A stretch of 64,000 bases of DNA from an uncultured Victivallis sp. (GTDB lineage: Bacteria; Verrucomicrobiota; Lentisphaeria; Victivallales; Victivallaceae), in NCBI RefSeq assembly GCF_944391105.1, contig NZ_CALXSK010000002.1, positions 107,149 to 171,148 on the forward strand, read 5' to 3'. A program made the position numbers and the translations under genes. The notes beneath the pieces were generated by a model. That model ran no database searches. It was not told where the DNA came from and worked only from the letters and a program-made list of their open reading frames with translations. This document shows positions 1 through 8,982 of the stretch, piece after piece (within the stretch, counting starts at the first letter, position 1; every line of letters starts with the position of its first letter).

Positions 1-1799
1 GCTTCGGACTCTCCGGAGTCGGGATTGTAACGCTCTATTTCGCGATTTTCGCGGCGGCGTCGATCTACAAGTTCCTGCCGGTCACGGCGGCGTTCCCGCT
101 CATGATCCTCATCACGATTTCCGGGGCGCTGCTCGCATTGCGGCAGAATTCACTCTTTGTTGCGCTCGTGGCGGTGATCGGCGGATACGCCACGCCGATT
201 CTGCTTTCGACCGGCTCAAAACATCTGCCGGAACTCTTCGCTTATCTGGTCCTCATCGGGGCAGGGGCGCTCTTCCTGGCGTTTTATCGCAACTGGAGAA
301 TTCTGAATTTCGTCGCATTTCTGTTGAATTACGGGATTTTTCTGGGGGCAGTGCACAAGTTTTACGATCCGCTGTCGCGGGCGGACTTCGGGCAGACGGT
401 CGGATTTGCAAGCGGGCTCTTTGTGCTCTTTTCGCTGCTTCCGCTGCTCTATTCGCTCGTGCACCGGAAAAAGATCACGCTGCTTGAAGTCCTGCTGCTC
501 GCTGCGAATGCGGCGCTCTATCTCATAACCGCGATATGGGCAGTCGAAAAGAGCTTCCCCGATTCGCGTTACGGGGCCGGAGTCTCGCTCTTTGCGGCGC
601 TGGTGTTTGTGGTGGAGTTCCTGGCGTGCGTGAAATTCCGTGTGCGTGACCGGAATCTCTACCTCGCGCTTCTGGTATTCGCCTCGTTTGCGGTGGCGCT
701 GACGTTCCCGCTGCTGCTCTCCGGCCACTGGATCGTGGCGGCGTGGGCGATTCAGGCCGTGGCGATGCTCTACCTAGGTTCGCGCTGCGGCAGCCGGTTC
801 CTGACGACGCTCGCGCTCATCCTCCATGCGGTGGCGGCTTTCGATGCAGTCGTGATGCTCAGGGAACTGACGTTCATCCAGGCGGACAACTACTGGCCGG
901 GGATGCTCGACCGCCTTGTGTCACTCGGCAGCTGTGCGCTGGCGTTCGCTGCTGGATATTTCATCCTGAAGCGTGGCGGCGGAACCGACGGCCATCGGCC
1001 CGAAGTGGTCGGCACGAACGAACCGGAACCGTTCGGCACGGAATTGAACGGTGAGATCGTCAATGTATTTTTCTGGGGAGCGGCGATTTTCCTCTTTGCC
1101 CTCTTCCGGATCGAGATTGAGAACTTCCCGGTTTTTGCGCCGGTGCTTCGGGTCACGCTCTCTGCCGTGCTTTATCTCGGTACCCTCGGATTCCTGTTCT
1201 GCCGCTACCGCCGGAGCGGAAACAGGACGCTGGGCGGCTGGATGGCGGCACTGGTAATCGCGGCGGTGGCGGATCTTGTCCGGCTGGCACTGCTCGGGCA
1301 GAAAATCGATTATCCGCTCGACTGCGGATTCCGGCTGGCGGCGTTTCTGCTTTACAGTGCGGGACTCGCGTGGACGGCGAAACGGCTCTTTGCCCGGGAG
1401 GGAGAGTCTCGGAATTTCGCCGGATTTTTCGCTGTTTCCGGCGGTGTGCTCTGGTTCGGTTACAGCAGCGTGGAGTTGTATCAGGGGTTGACGCTCTATG
1501 TGCCTGAGTTTGCGGCAGGCGGGCTCTCCGTGCTCTGGGCGGTTTACGCGCTGTTGCTGCTGATCGGCGGGATTCGCTTCCGGCAGCGGGCGATGCGTTA
1601 CTGCGGGCTTTCCCTTTTCGCTGTGGTGGCGGTGAAAGCGATTCTGCTTGATATGGCAAAGCTGCCGTCGCTTTACCGGGTGCTTGCGTTTCTGGCGATG
1701 GGGCTGCTCTTCTTTGTCGGGGCGTTCGCCTACATGCGGGTCGAACAGCTCTTTCGGCCGGACGGGGAGGAGACGGAAAAGGAGGAGGCGGAGAAATGA
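1..1799 (+). CDS. DUF2339-like polytopic membrane protein (5' end outside window)
   Basis: The reading frame is open from the first full codon at position 3, so the N-terminus lies upstream of the window. About 600 residues are visible. They are almost entirely hydrophobic helices (well over a dozen) joined by short basic loops, and the protein ends in an acidic Glu/Lys-rich tail. This architecture, and the downstream partner, resemble the DUF2339 family of predicted inner-membrane proteins, whose function is unknown. The stop overlaps the start of the next gene as ATGA (1796-1799), so the two are translationally coupled. The family call rests on recollection of the family's look and pairing, not on an alignment. 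Confidence 0.7.
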   Translation, partial: FGLSGVGIVTLYFAIFAAASIYKFLPVTAAFPLMILITISGALLALRQNSLFVALVAVIGGYATPILLSTGSKHLPELFAYLVLIGAGALFLAFYRNWRILNFVAFLLNYGIFLGAVHKFYDPLSRADFGQTVGFASGLFVLFSLLPLLYSLVHRKKITLLEVLLLAANAALYLITAIWAVEKSFPDSRYGAGVSLFAALVFVVEFLACVKFRVRDRNLYLALLVFASFAVALTFPLLLSGHWIVAAWAIQAVAMLYLGSRCGSRFLTTLALILHAVAAFDAVVMLRELTFIQADNYWPGMLDRLVSLGSCALAFAAGYFILKRGGGTDGHRPEVVGTNEPEPFGTELNGEIVNVFFWGAAIFLFALFRIEIENFPVFAPVLRVTLSAVLYLGTLGFLFCRYRRSGNRTLGGWMAALVIAAVADLVRLALLGQKIDYPLDCGFRLAAFLLYSAGLAWTAKRLFAREGESRNFAGFFAVSGGVLWFGYSSVELYQGLTLYVPEFAAGGLSVLWAVYALLLLIGGIRFRQRAMRYCGLSLFAVVAVKAILLDMAKLPSLYRVLAFLAMGLLFFVGAFAYMRVEQLFRPDGEETEKEEAEK

Positions 1800-3145
1800 G
1801 AAAACGATTGCTTTATGTGTTGTTGCTGGTGTTCTGCAGCGCACTTCAGGCGGCCTCTCCGGAGGATTACCGTTTTTTTACGGAACTCGTTCCGCCGGAG
1901 AAGGAGGTGACGAAACAGCTGAATTCCGTCCGGCTCAATAACGCTGTCTGGACGGCGATTTCGGGGCTTGGTGACATGCGGCTCTACTCTGCGGCAGGGC
2001 GGGAGCTTCCGTTCAAATCCGAACAGCTGTTCGAAAGTGGCAGTACATTGCGCAGCGAACCGGTGCCGTGCCAGGTTATTTCGTTCAAGCTGGAAGGACG
2101 TAAGGCGGTGATCTTCGTCCGTGTCGGCAGGGATGGAAAAGGAGCGCGGGTCGACTCGCTCACCATTCGGACGAACGAGCGGGATTTCGAGAAACGCGTG
2201 ACGATTTCGGGGCGTGATAATGTCGCGTGGCATGAACTTGTGCGGGAGTCTCCGTTCTTCGACCGCAATCCGCGTATTGCGCTGCGGCGCGTTTCGTTCC
2301 ATTTCTCCGCAGGATGCTACCGGGTGCTGAGAATCGAGATTGACAACTACGGAGAGGATTACGTCTCCCCGTTGCGCCGGATTACGGAGGGAGAGACGCC
2401 GGAGAACCGCAAAGAGGAACGCGAAGTGCTCTTCCGGGAGCTGAAGATCGACGGCATCGATCTCAGCGTGAAGAAGAGCGTAAATGTTTCTGCCTGCGCC
2501 GTTGAACAGTCGTTCGAGCCGGAGATACGGAGCGTGGCGAACGATCCGGAAACGAAATGTACCGTCATCGAGTTTGATTGCCGGTGGATTCCGATGACGC
2601 GCCTCGAACTGTTGAGTTCCAGCACGAATTTCAGCCGCGAGGCGACGTTCGAGACGGTCGATGGCACTTTGAAGAAACATGCGCGGCTTGAGAGCCTTTC
2701 GATTCCGGGATACACCCGCCGCACGACGGCGATTTCATTTGGCGGCGAACAGCGGCTCGGACTCTGCCGGATCACGATCCGGAACGGGGACAATCCGCCG
2801 CTCGAAACTCTCACGCTCAAGGGGTACGGCCCGGTTTACCGGCTCGTTACGCTTGCGGCGGATATCCCGGCGAAACTCTGTTACGGAGGAAACGGTGTCG
2901 CCCCCGGTGATTACGATCTCGGACGGACGCTTTCCGGTATCAATACGGCGACGCTGAAGTTCAACGAATACCAATGCGGCCCGCAGTTGGATACGCCTGA
3001 TTTTCGGGAGTCGGAGGAGGAGAATTCCTGGTTTTTCTCTTCGAAATGGATCTTTCCGGCGGCGACCGTGCTGCTGGCCCTGGTGCTGATTGTCTTTATC
3101 GTGCGGAACATCGGCCTTGTGGAGAAGTCGCGGGACGACAATTGA
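1796..3145 (+). CDS. DUF3999-like exported, membrane-anchored protein
   Basis: 449 aa. An N-terminal signal peptide (MRKRLLYVLLLVFCSALQA) is followed by a long beta-rich region with no enzymatic motif. One C-terminal transmembrane helix (about residues 418-440) and a short basic tail end the protein. The bulk should therefore be periplasmic and anchored in the inner membrane. The start is preceded by an AGGAGG-type ribosome site and overlaps the stop of the DUF2339-like gene by 4 nt. DUF2339 and DUF3999 genes often occur side by side in proteobacteria, so the pair probably works as one unit. Its role is unknown. Confidence 0.65.
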   Translation: MRKRLLYVLLLVFCSALQAASPEDYRFFTELVPPEKEVTKQLNSVRLNNAVWTAISGLGDMRLYSAAGRELPFKSEQLFESGSTLRSEPVPCQVISFKLEGRKAVIFVRVGRDGKGARVDSLTIRTNERDFEKRVTISGRDNVAWHELVRESPFFDRNPRIALRRVSFHFSAGCYRVLRIEIDNYGEDYVSPLRRITEGETPENRKEEREVLFRELKIDGIDLSVKKSVNVSACAVEQSFEPEIRSVANDPETKCTVIEFDCRWIPMTRLELLSSSTNFSREATFETVDGTLKKHARLESLSIPGYTRRTTAISFGGEQRLGLCRITIRNGDNPPLETLTLKGYGPVYRLVTLAADIPAKLCYGGNGVAPGDYDLGRTLSGINTATLKFNEYQCGPQLDTPDFRESEEENSWFFSSKWIFPAATVLLALVLIVFIVRNIGLVEKSRDDN

Positions 3146-3151
3146 TCCGCC

Positions 3152-4024
3152 TTACCACAGCGCGTCATTCACTGTGTGCAGACAGCGGCGGAATTTTCCG
3201 TTCGGTCCGATGACGCCGAACGTTTTCCCCGCAGGGCAGGGGACGGCGTCCGGGCGACCGTAATGAGCGAGATATTCCGGCGGCTGGTCGCGACATTCGC
3301 AGAGGATCTCATCGCAGAACTGGTAACGGGTTTTCCCGCCGGGCAGGGCGCGGATCTGCTCTTTCAGCGCGTTCCACTCCTGCGGCGTCAGCGCGAGATC
3401 GGTTCTGGTTCGGCCGCGCCCCTCAAGCATCATCGCTCCGGCCTGTATGGTGCGCGCCCCCGCGACTGCGGCCGCGGCGAAGAGGTCGGTGAACTCCGGC
3501 GCGTTGACTCTGGTTGCCGTCAAACTTACGTCGAACGGCCAGCGCAGCTCTTTTGCGCGCGCGAGCAGTTCCAGAACCGGCAGGCAGCTCCGGCGCGTCC
3601 CGGTCATCGCCCCATAGGTGCGCAAGCCGGGGAGGCTCGTACAGAGCCGGACGCGCAGTTTCCGGAACCGTTTCAGCCTCTCTTCGGTCATCCGGGAGCC
3701 GTTTGTGAAGAGCGAGAGGTCGCATTCGGGCGCCCGTTCGCGCGTGTAGCGCACAAGTTCCTCCGCGTCGCGCCTCAGGAGGATTTCGCCGCCCGTGAAG
3801 AGCAGGCTCTTCACGCCGCCTGCGAGTGCCCGGTCGATGATCCGTTTCCACGCGCGGGTCGGCAGATCGCGCTTCGCAAGTTCCGGGAACTCGTGCCAGA
3901 CGCAGTAGCAGAACGGACAGTGGAAGTTGCAATGGCGCGTGAGTTCCAGAATCAGATACGGCGGCAGTGCGCCGGTGGCTGATGCCTCTCCGTTCGGGCG
4001 CTCTGTCTCAGCGGGATTCTTCAT
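3152..4024 (-). CDS. Radical SAM protein with shortened SPASM/twitch-like C-terminus
   Basis: 290 aa from the ATG at 4024, which fits the coupled upstream ORF better than longer in-frame starts. Near the N-terminus is the radical SAM cluster motif CNFHCPFC (CxxxCxxC), followed by a GGE-like SAM-binding segment (LLFTGGEILLR). The C-terminal region has several cysteines (CDEILCEC, then CPAGKTFGVIG and FRRCLH), typical of a twitch or SPASM auxiliary [4Fe-4S] domain. The protein stops soon after the last of these at NDALW, so the domain is short. The gene overlaps the 3' end of a small lipoprotein-like ORF by 17 nt. Known families with this layout modify a small peptide or lipoprotein encoded next to them; modification here is inferred. 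Confidence 0.8.
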   Translation of the reverse strand: MKNPAETERPNGEASATGALPPYLILELTRHCNFHCPFCYCVWHEFPELAKRDLPTRAWKRIIDRALAGGVKSLLFTGGEILLRRDAEELVRYTRERAPECDLSLFTNGSRMTEERLKRFRKLRVRLCTSLPGLRTYGAMTGTRRSCLPVLELLARAKELRWPFDVSLTATRVNAPEFTDLFAAAAVAGARTIQAGAMMLEGRGRTRTDLALTPQEWNALKEQIRALPGGKTRYQFCDEILCECRDQPPEYLAHYGRPDAVPCPAGKTFGVIGPNGKFRRCLHTVNDALW

Positions 4025-4280
4025 CGCTTCCGGCGGATGGTTCAGTCGGAGGTCTTGGCGGAACTCCTGCCAGGGGGGCGGGGGCGATTTCTCCTCGAAT
4101 GACGACTGTTTCGGTCGATTGCTCCGGCGCGATGTCCCCCGACAGAGGGGCGGTGCCTTCATCGCACCCGCCCGCAAGCGGGAGCAGTGCGAGCAATCCG
4201 GTGAGCGGCAGCCCTTTGCGGATCGCGGCGGCAAGCCGCTTCTGCCTGTTCCGGTCGGCCTTGTTCAGCTGGTATTTCAT
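4008..4280 (-). CDS. Small lipoprotein-like peptide, candidate substrate of the adjacent radical SAM enzyme
   Basis: 90 aa from the ATG at 4280, which has a GGAGAGAG ribosome site about 6 nt upstream; a start at 4316 is possible but unlikely. After a basic N-terminus (NKADRNRQKRLAAAIRKG) comes a hydrophobic stretch and a lipobox-like LAGGC. The tail is proline- and acid-rich, with repeated PLxG and G-[DE]-IAP motifs (SGDIAP, RGEIAP). The stop lies inside the radical SAM gene, so the two are co-translated. The layout resembles the rSAM/lipoprotein pairs of Bacteroidetes described as radical SAM-associated putative lipoproteins (the TIGR04133/TIGR04134 type, from memory). Whether it is modified, and where, is not visible. 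Confidence 0.6.
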   Translation of the reverse strand: MKYQLNKADRNRQKRLAAAIRKGLPLTGLLALLPLAGGCDEGTAPLSGDIAPEQSTETVVIRGEIAPAPLAGVPPRPPTEPSAGSDEESR

Positions 4281-4302
4281 GGCGTTCTCTCTCCGGTTGA
4301 TG

Positions 4303-4308
4303 ATTATA
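4303..4308 (-). promoter_or_regulatory. Candidate -10 box for the lipoprotein/radical SAM pair
   Basis: A perfect TATAAT on the minus strand lies about 23 nt before the ATG at 4280. I see no good -35 element at the proper spacing; the upstream DNA is A-rich. Confidence 0.4.
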
Positions 4309-4386
4309 TAAAACATAATAGCGTTTTTTGTTGGAAATTCAAGTGCAAATTCTCTTTTGTTGTCGGAAAAATCTGCAGAAAGACAT

Positions 4387-4415
4387 TTGACAACCGGATT
4401 TTCTGCATTTATTTT
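4387..4415 (+). promoter_or_regulatory. Sigma-70-like promoter for the 680-aa membrane protein
   Basis: TTGACA (4387-4392), a 17-nt spacer and TATTTT (4410-4415) lie about 40 nt before the ATG at 4455. Confidence 0.55.
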
Positions 4416-4454
4416 ATTGTTGAGACGGTGTTCCGTAAACGGGAGTTCGCTGAA

Positions 4455-6497
4455 ATGTGGCGTTCGATTAAGCGGAAAGTTCTGTTCCCGGATATTTCGG
4501 CACGAGGCGCTTTTTACGCATTGACGCAGCTGCTCTGCGGTTGTTATCTTCTCGGATCACTCGCGATTCTCATGTTCGGATTCTGCGGCGTCAGTCTGGA
4601 AAATCCGCTTCGTTATGGAGGCGACGCCTCTCTCCGGAACTGGCTCGGGTATCTCGACGGGGTCGACCGGCTTGTTCTCGTCGGCTGGGCGGGGATTCTA
4701 TTGGCTTTCGTCATTTTTTACGTATGGACAACGCTTGCGTTTTTCCGGAAGTTCGCCCCGCGCGCTCCTCTTTCCCCGTTCTGGTGCTGGCTGATCTGGA
4801 TCGCCCTCTCGCTGTTTTTGTGGAAGATCGGCGTTCCTGCGTGGGTTGCCGTGTGGGTCTTTTTCGCGTTTTTTCCGGCCGTCCTGCCGCTCTTTCACAG
4901 TGCGGACCGGTGGAAGAGCGCGCTCGGCGCGGCGCTCTCCTGGTGCGTCGGGAGCGTGCTGGTGCTGATTCCGCTCTACTATTATGACGCGATGCTGTTT
5001 CGGGGCGGGTACGGATTCCACGGATCGGGGGAGGCTTTTTCGTGGTTCTTCGGAATTTCCGGGTCCGGTTGGATGTTCTGGCAGGCCGCCGCTCTGTTTT
5101 TTCTCACCGTCTGGTACATCTTGACGGCGCTCTTTTTCGCACGGCGGGAGGGCGTTCGTCTGCGCGCGCTGTTCGGATTGGGCGTGGCGGTCTGGTGGGG
5201 CGTTTCCGGTGCGGTCTTTCTCCTTTTCTGCATTTTGACAGCGGTTGCGGGACGCGAGGTGTCGCGTGAAATCGCGGCGCTTGAATGCCGTTTCGGTCGG
5301 CCGGTGACGGTGGAGGCGCTGGCGGAGACCTGTTGCGACAGCGAAACACCGGATCCGGTCTGGCTGGAACGCTGGAGACAATTGTGCGACGCGGCTTCTC
5401 CATTTCATCCCGGCGATGATGAGGAGAACGAGGGATGGGCCGAGCTCAACATCGTGCCCGACTGTGTGACGATGCCGGAAGCCGATCTTGCTCTCTGGCG
5501 GGAGCGGTTCAACCGGCACGCTCCCGCGCTGGCCGAATGGGAGGCGCTGCTTGCCGGGCCGATTCCCCCGGAGGCGCGTCTGTCCCGGCGCGGCGGATGG
5601 TTTCGTGGGACCGGTTCGGGGGTGAAGCAGGGTTGCCGACTCTTTTTCAAACTCCAGCTCTGGCGGCTCTATTTTTCTCTGGTCAATGAAAACCGGGAAG
5701 AGGCGCTTGCGGCTTACCGCTCTCTCCGGCTTACGGAGAAATTTCTTCGGCGGGAGCTGCTGACCGGCGCGTTTTTTCCGGTTGATCTGGTTGAACTGCG
5801 ACTGGCCGGCTCCCGAATGCTGCTTGCATCCGGAATTCTGACGGACGGGGAGTTGAAGCGCCTCGCAACCGAAATAGAGGAGATGGAACTCTCGCTGGAG
5901 TCGCAGCTGGAACGTTTCCGGTACAGTCAGGCGGTTTCTGCTCTGGAGTTTTGCGACCTCTTTGCCGATGGGAACTTCAGTGCATATGGGAGCGATCCGT
6001 TTCCGCTGAACGCAACCTGGTTTCTGCTGCCGCAGCTCCGATGGTACGGCCTGAGGGAGAAAGCGGACCTTGCCCGACTGCTTCTCAATCCGGAGTCTCA
6101 GAGTCCGCCGCTTTTCCTGAGCGGCGCAATCGCCCCTGATGACCGGATTCTGTCGCGTTCCCTCCGGAAACTCCGTGCCCATTGCCGGGCGTTGCGGGTG
6201 ATGGTCCATGTGGAGCTTTCCCGGCGGCAGTACGGCTCTTTGCCGGAGACGCTTCCCCATCTGCCGCCCGACCCGTATGGTTCCGGGACGATGGAATACA
6301 AATTCGGAATGTTTCCGTGCCGCCACCGGGTTTTCTCGCGCCGGAGGTTGACGGGATTGCCGGGCGTTCCTCCCAATACGTTCCGCTGGGAGAGCCGCGA
6401 AGCGTTCAAACCTCTCCCGGCGATTCAGGTGCGCTGCCCCGGCGCGGGCGATGACCCGTGGGAGGAGGTCTCCTTCACGTTGCCGATCCGCGAGTGA
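4455..6497 (+). CDS. Unknown membrane protein: seven helices plus large soluble domain
   Basis: 680 aa from the ATG at 4455, which has a GGGAG site upstream. Longer in-frame starts would run through the divergent promoter region. About seven transmembrane helices occupy residues 15-260. Roughly 400 residues of Leu/Arg/Glu-rich helical soluble sequence follow, and near the C-terminus is a LPHLPPDPYGSG-like segment. I recognise no catalytic motif and cannot assign a family. The gene stands alone, divergent from the radical SAM pair and convergent with fabH. A signalling or envelope role is possible but unsupported. Confidence 0.7.
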   Translation: MWRSIKRKVLFPDISARGAFYALTQLLCGCYLLGSLAILMFGFCGVSLENPLRYGGDASLRNWLGYLDGVDRLVLVGWAGILLAFVIFYVWTTLAFFRKFAPRAPLSPFWCWLIWIALSLFLWKIGVPAWVAVWVFFAFFPAVLPLFHSADRWKSALGAALSWCVGSVLVLIPLYYYDAMLFRGGYGFHGSGEAFSWFFGISGSGWMFWQAAALFFLTVWYILTALFFARREGVRLRALFGLGVAVWWGVSGAVFLLFCILTAVAGREVSREIAALECRFGRPVTVEALAETCCDSETPDPVWLERWRQLCDAASPFHPGDDEENEGWAELNIVPDCVTMPEADLALWRERFNRHAPALAEWEALLAGPIPPEARLSRRGGWFRGTGSGVKQGCRLFFKLQLWRLYFSLVNENREEALAAYRSLRLTEKFLRRELLTGAFFPVDLVELRLAGSRMLLASGILTDGELKRLATEIEEMELSLESQLERFRYSQAVSALEFCDLFADGNFSAYGSDPFPLNATWFLLPQLRWYGLREKADLARLLLNPESQSPPLFLSGAIAPDDRILSRSLRKLRAHCRALRVMVHVELSRRQYGSLPETLPHLPPDPYGSGTMEYKFGMFPCRHRVFSRRRLTGLPGVPPNTFRWESREAFKPLPAIQVRCPGAGDDPWEEVSFTLPIRE

Positions 6498-6514
6498 CGG
6501 CGCCGTTTCGCCGA

Positions 6515-6549
6515 AAACAAAATCAGGCGGCGGATTCTCTCCGTCGCCT
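6515..6549 (-). terminator. Rho-independent terminator of the rpmF-plsX-fabH operon
   Basis: Arms 6525-6534 and 6540-6549 form a 10-bp stem with one G-U pair and a 5-nt loop. On the minus strand it is followed by GATTTTGTTTTC. It may also act weakly on the convergent plus-strand gene. Confidence 0.6.
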
Positions 6550-6576
6550 GTTTGCCCGTTACTGGAAAATGTCCGC

Positions 6577-7566
6577 TCAGAACTTGAGCAGCATCGCCCC
6601 CCAGGTGAGGCCGCCGCCGAACGCGGTCAGGAGCACGTTGTCCCCCTTTTTGATGCGCCCGCTGCGAACCGCTTCGTCGAGGCAGAGCCCGATCGAGGCC
6701 GCCGAGGTGTTGCCGTAGTGGTTGATGTTGATGAACACCCGTTCGTCCGGGACGCCGAGCCGCGGCGCGACCGCGTAGATGATCCGACTGTTCGCCTGAT
6801 GCGGGACGACCAGATTGACCTCTTCCGGCGTGATTCCGGCCTCTTCCAGGACGGTCTTCCCCGCATTGACCATGGCGTTTACCGCGAGTTTGAACACCTC
6901 TTTCCCCTCCATGTGGATGAAGTGCTCGTGCGCTTCGACCGTCTCTTTGCTCGCGGGAGCAAGGCTGCCGCCTGCGGGCATCTTGAGAATTTCACCGTAA
7001 CCGCCGTCCGTGTGCAGATCGCTCGCAACCACGCAGTCCGGACCGTCGGAGCCGTCGTTCTCCAGAAGAACCGCTCCGGCGCCGTCGCCGAAGAGCACAC
7101 AGGTGTTGCGATTCGTCCAGTCCGTGATGCAGGAGAGTTTTTCCGCCCCGATCACCAGCACATGTTTGTACCGTTGCGGGTGGGTTTTCATGAGGGAGTA
7201 TGCGACCTCCAGCGAGTAGAGCAGCCCGGAACAGGCCGCTTCCAGGTCGAAGCAGAACGCCCCTTTCGCCCCGAGGCGATCCTGAAGTACGCAGCCGGTG
7301 CTCGGGAAAACATAATCCGGAGTGATCGTCGCCACGACGATCGCATCAATCTGCTCGCCGGTGATCCCGGCCATTTCCAGCGCTTTCAGACTCGCCCGGT
7401 ACGCGAGATCGCTCGTGGGCTGATCCGGCGCGGCGATGTGGCGCTCTTCAATGCCGGTGCGGGTGCGGATCCACTCGTCACTGGTCTCGACCATCTTCTC
7501 GAGATCCGCGTTGGTTAAAATCCGATCCGGAACATAGGATCCGGTTCCTGCTATCCTGATGCTCAT
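6577..7566 (-). CDS. fabH: Beta-ketoacyl-ACP synthase III
   Basis: 329 aa from the ATG at 7566. FabH condenses acetyl-CoA with malonyl-ACP to start type II fatty acid synthesis in the cytoplasm. The catalytic triad is visible: Cys112 in EAACSGLLYS, His in VPHQAN, and Asn in NHYGNTSAAS. The protein has the usual family length and the normal N-terminus (MSIRIAGTGSYVP). The longer frame to 7887 is a shadow over plsX. It lies 28 nt after plsX and is the last gene of a rpmF-plsX-fabH operon, an order also seen in many other bacteria. Confidence 0.96.
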   Translation of the reverse strand: MSIRIAGTGSYVPDRILTNADLEKMVETSDEWIRTRTGIEERHIAAPDQPTSDLAYRASLKALEMAGITGEQIDAIVVATITPDYVFPSTGCVLQDRLGAKGAFCFDLEAACSGLLYSLEVAYSLMKTHPQRYKHVLVIGAEKLSCITDWTNRNTCVLFGDGAGAVLLENDGSDGPDCVVASDLHTDGGYGEILKMPAGGSLAPASKETVEAHEHFIHMEGKEVFKLAVNAMVNAGKTVLEEAGITPEEVNLVVPHQANSRIIYAVAPRLGVPDERVFININHYGNTSAASIGLCLDEAVRSGRIKKGDNVLLTAFGGGLTWGAMLLKF

Positions 7567-7594
7567 GTCACTTCCTTGTGCTGAGATTGATCTT

Positions 7595-8674
7595 CTACCG
7601 GCCGGCGGAGCTGCCGCCGGGCCGCTGCTTCTTTTCCTCTGCCAGCTCTTCCTCCAGTTCCGCGGTGTTGCTGCCGGTTTCATTGATGCGGGCGGCAATT
7701 CTGTCATTAAGGCCGAATTCGACGCATTCACAGGCCACCCTGATCGCGCTCCGGACCGCCTTCGGACTCGAAGAACCGTGCCCGATGATGCAGATGCCGT
7801 TGAGACCGAGCAGCGGAGCACCGCCGATATCGTCGGCGTCACCGAATGATTTGAGCTCGATGAACGCATTTTTCGCCAGCATCGCACCGGTCATGCGAAG
7901 CGCATTTTTGGAGAGTACGCGCTTGAGCCAGAACATGACGGATTTCGCAAGCCCCTCGACGCCTTTGAGCATCACGTTGCCGGAGAAGCCGTCGGCGATG
8001 AGCACGTCCGCGACATTTTCAAAGATCACGTTCGCCTCGACGTTTCCGACGAAATTCAACTGGCTGCGTTTTCCCAGCAGCTTGAACGACTCCTTCGTGA
8101 GATCGTTCCCCTTGATATCCTCGCCGCCGACGGAGAGGAGACTGACACGCGGCGAATCAAGCCGGAACAGATACTGCGCATAAACTTCACCGAGAATTGC
8201 GAACTGAACGATGTTCACCGGCGTGCACTCGATATTCGCTCCTGCGTCAACGAGCAGAAACCGTTTCCCGTTCTGCGTCGGCAGACTCGCCGCCAGAGCG
8301 GGGCGGTCCACACCCGGGAGAGTTCTCACCAGAACCTTCGTCGCCGCCACGGTCGCACCGGTGTGACCCGGCGTCACCATGGCGTCTACCGCCTTCTCTT
8401 TCAGCAGCCGGGCGCAGACCGTAATGGAACAGTTCTTCTTCGCGCGCAGCGAAGTCGTAGAGGGTTCCGACATTTCGCACACCGTTTCGGCGTGCACTAC
8501 GGAGATCCGGGGATGGCCGGCAATACCGTATTTCTCCAGATAAAACGGCAGTTTGCCGGAGTGTCCGACCAGCACGAACTCACATTCCGGATAGTCGGAC
8601 AGTGCCATGACCACGCCTTCGATCACCGGACCGGGGCCGTAGTCCGCACCCATCGCGTCTACCGCAATCTTCAT
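7595..8674 (-). CDS. plsX: Phosphate acyltransferase PlsX
   Basis: 359 aa. PlsX makes acyl-phosphate from acyl-ACP, the acyl donor for PlsY in phosphatidic acid synthesis. Family signatures include the start MKIAVDAMGADYGP, the segment VTPGHTGATVAA and LIADGFSGNVMLK. The C-terminus has a hydrophilic Glu/Lys/Gln-rich tail slightly longer than usual. It lies between rpmF and fabH, which couples ribosome and membrane-lipid synthesis. Confidence 0.96.
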   Translation of the reverse strand: MKIAVDAMGADYGPGPVIEGVVMALSDYPECEFVLVGHSGKLPFYLEKYGIAGHPRISVVHAETVCEMSEPSTTSLRAKKNCSITVCARLLKEKAVDAMVTPGHTGATVAATKVLVRTLPGVDRPALAASLPTQNGKRFLLVDAGANIECTPVNIVQFAILGEVYAQYLFRLDSPRVSLLSVGGEDIKGNDLTKESFKLLGKRSQLNFVGNVEANVIFENVADVLIADGFSGNVMLKGVEGLAKSVMFWLKRVLSKNALRMTGAMLAKNAFIELKSFGDADDIGGAPLLGLNGICIIGHGSSSPKAVRSAIRVACECVEFGLNDRIAARINETGSNTAELEEELAEEKKQRPGGSSAGR

Positions 8675-8707
8675 CTGCTCCTGATCTCCTCCGAATTCAG
8701 GGCAAAC

Positions 8708-8887
8708 TTACGCTTCGACGTTCAGAATCTGCTTGCCGTTGTAGCAGCCGCAGGAGGGGCAGACCCGGTGCGGCGTCGCCGGAGCGGAGCAGTTCGTGCA
8801 GAAGGTCGCCTGCACGCCTTCGTAGCGGTTCGCGGCCTTGCGCTGACGTCTCTTCATACGGGAGGTTTTTCTTTTCGGAACAGCCAT
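8708..8887 (-). CDS. rpmF: 50S ribosomal protein L32
   Basis: 59 aa: it begins MAVPKRKTSRMKRRQRKAAN and carries a C-terminal zinc ribbon (CTNC ... CPSCGC), so it is the Cys-containing form of L32. The start has an AAGGAG ribosome site. It is the first gene of the rpmF-plsX-fabH operon, 33 nt before plsX. Confidence 0.95.
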   Translation of the reverse strand: MAVPKRKTSRMKRRQRKAANRYEGVQATFCTNCSAPATPHRVCPSCGCYNGKQILNVEA

Positions 8888-8954
8888 TTTAACAACTCCT
8901 TATATCGTTGATTTCTCGTTTATCCGTTTTCATCCGAATTCATACAGAGTGTAG

Positions 8955-8982
8955 AATATATCACCGTTCACAAAATTTTCAA
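8955..8982 (-). promoter_or_regulatory. Sigma-70-like promoter of rpmF-plsX-fabH
   Basis: On the minus strand: TTGAAA (8977-8982), 16-nt spacer, TATATT (8955-8960), about 68 nt before the rpmF start. Confidence 0.55.
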
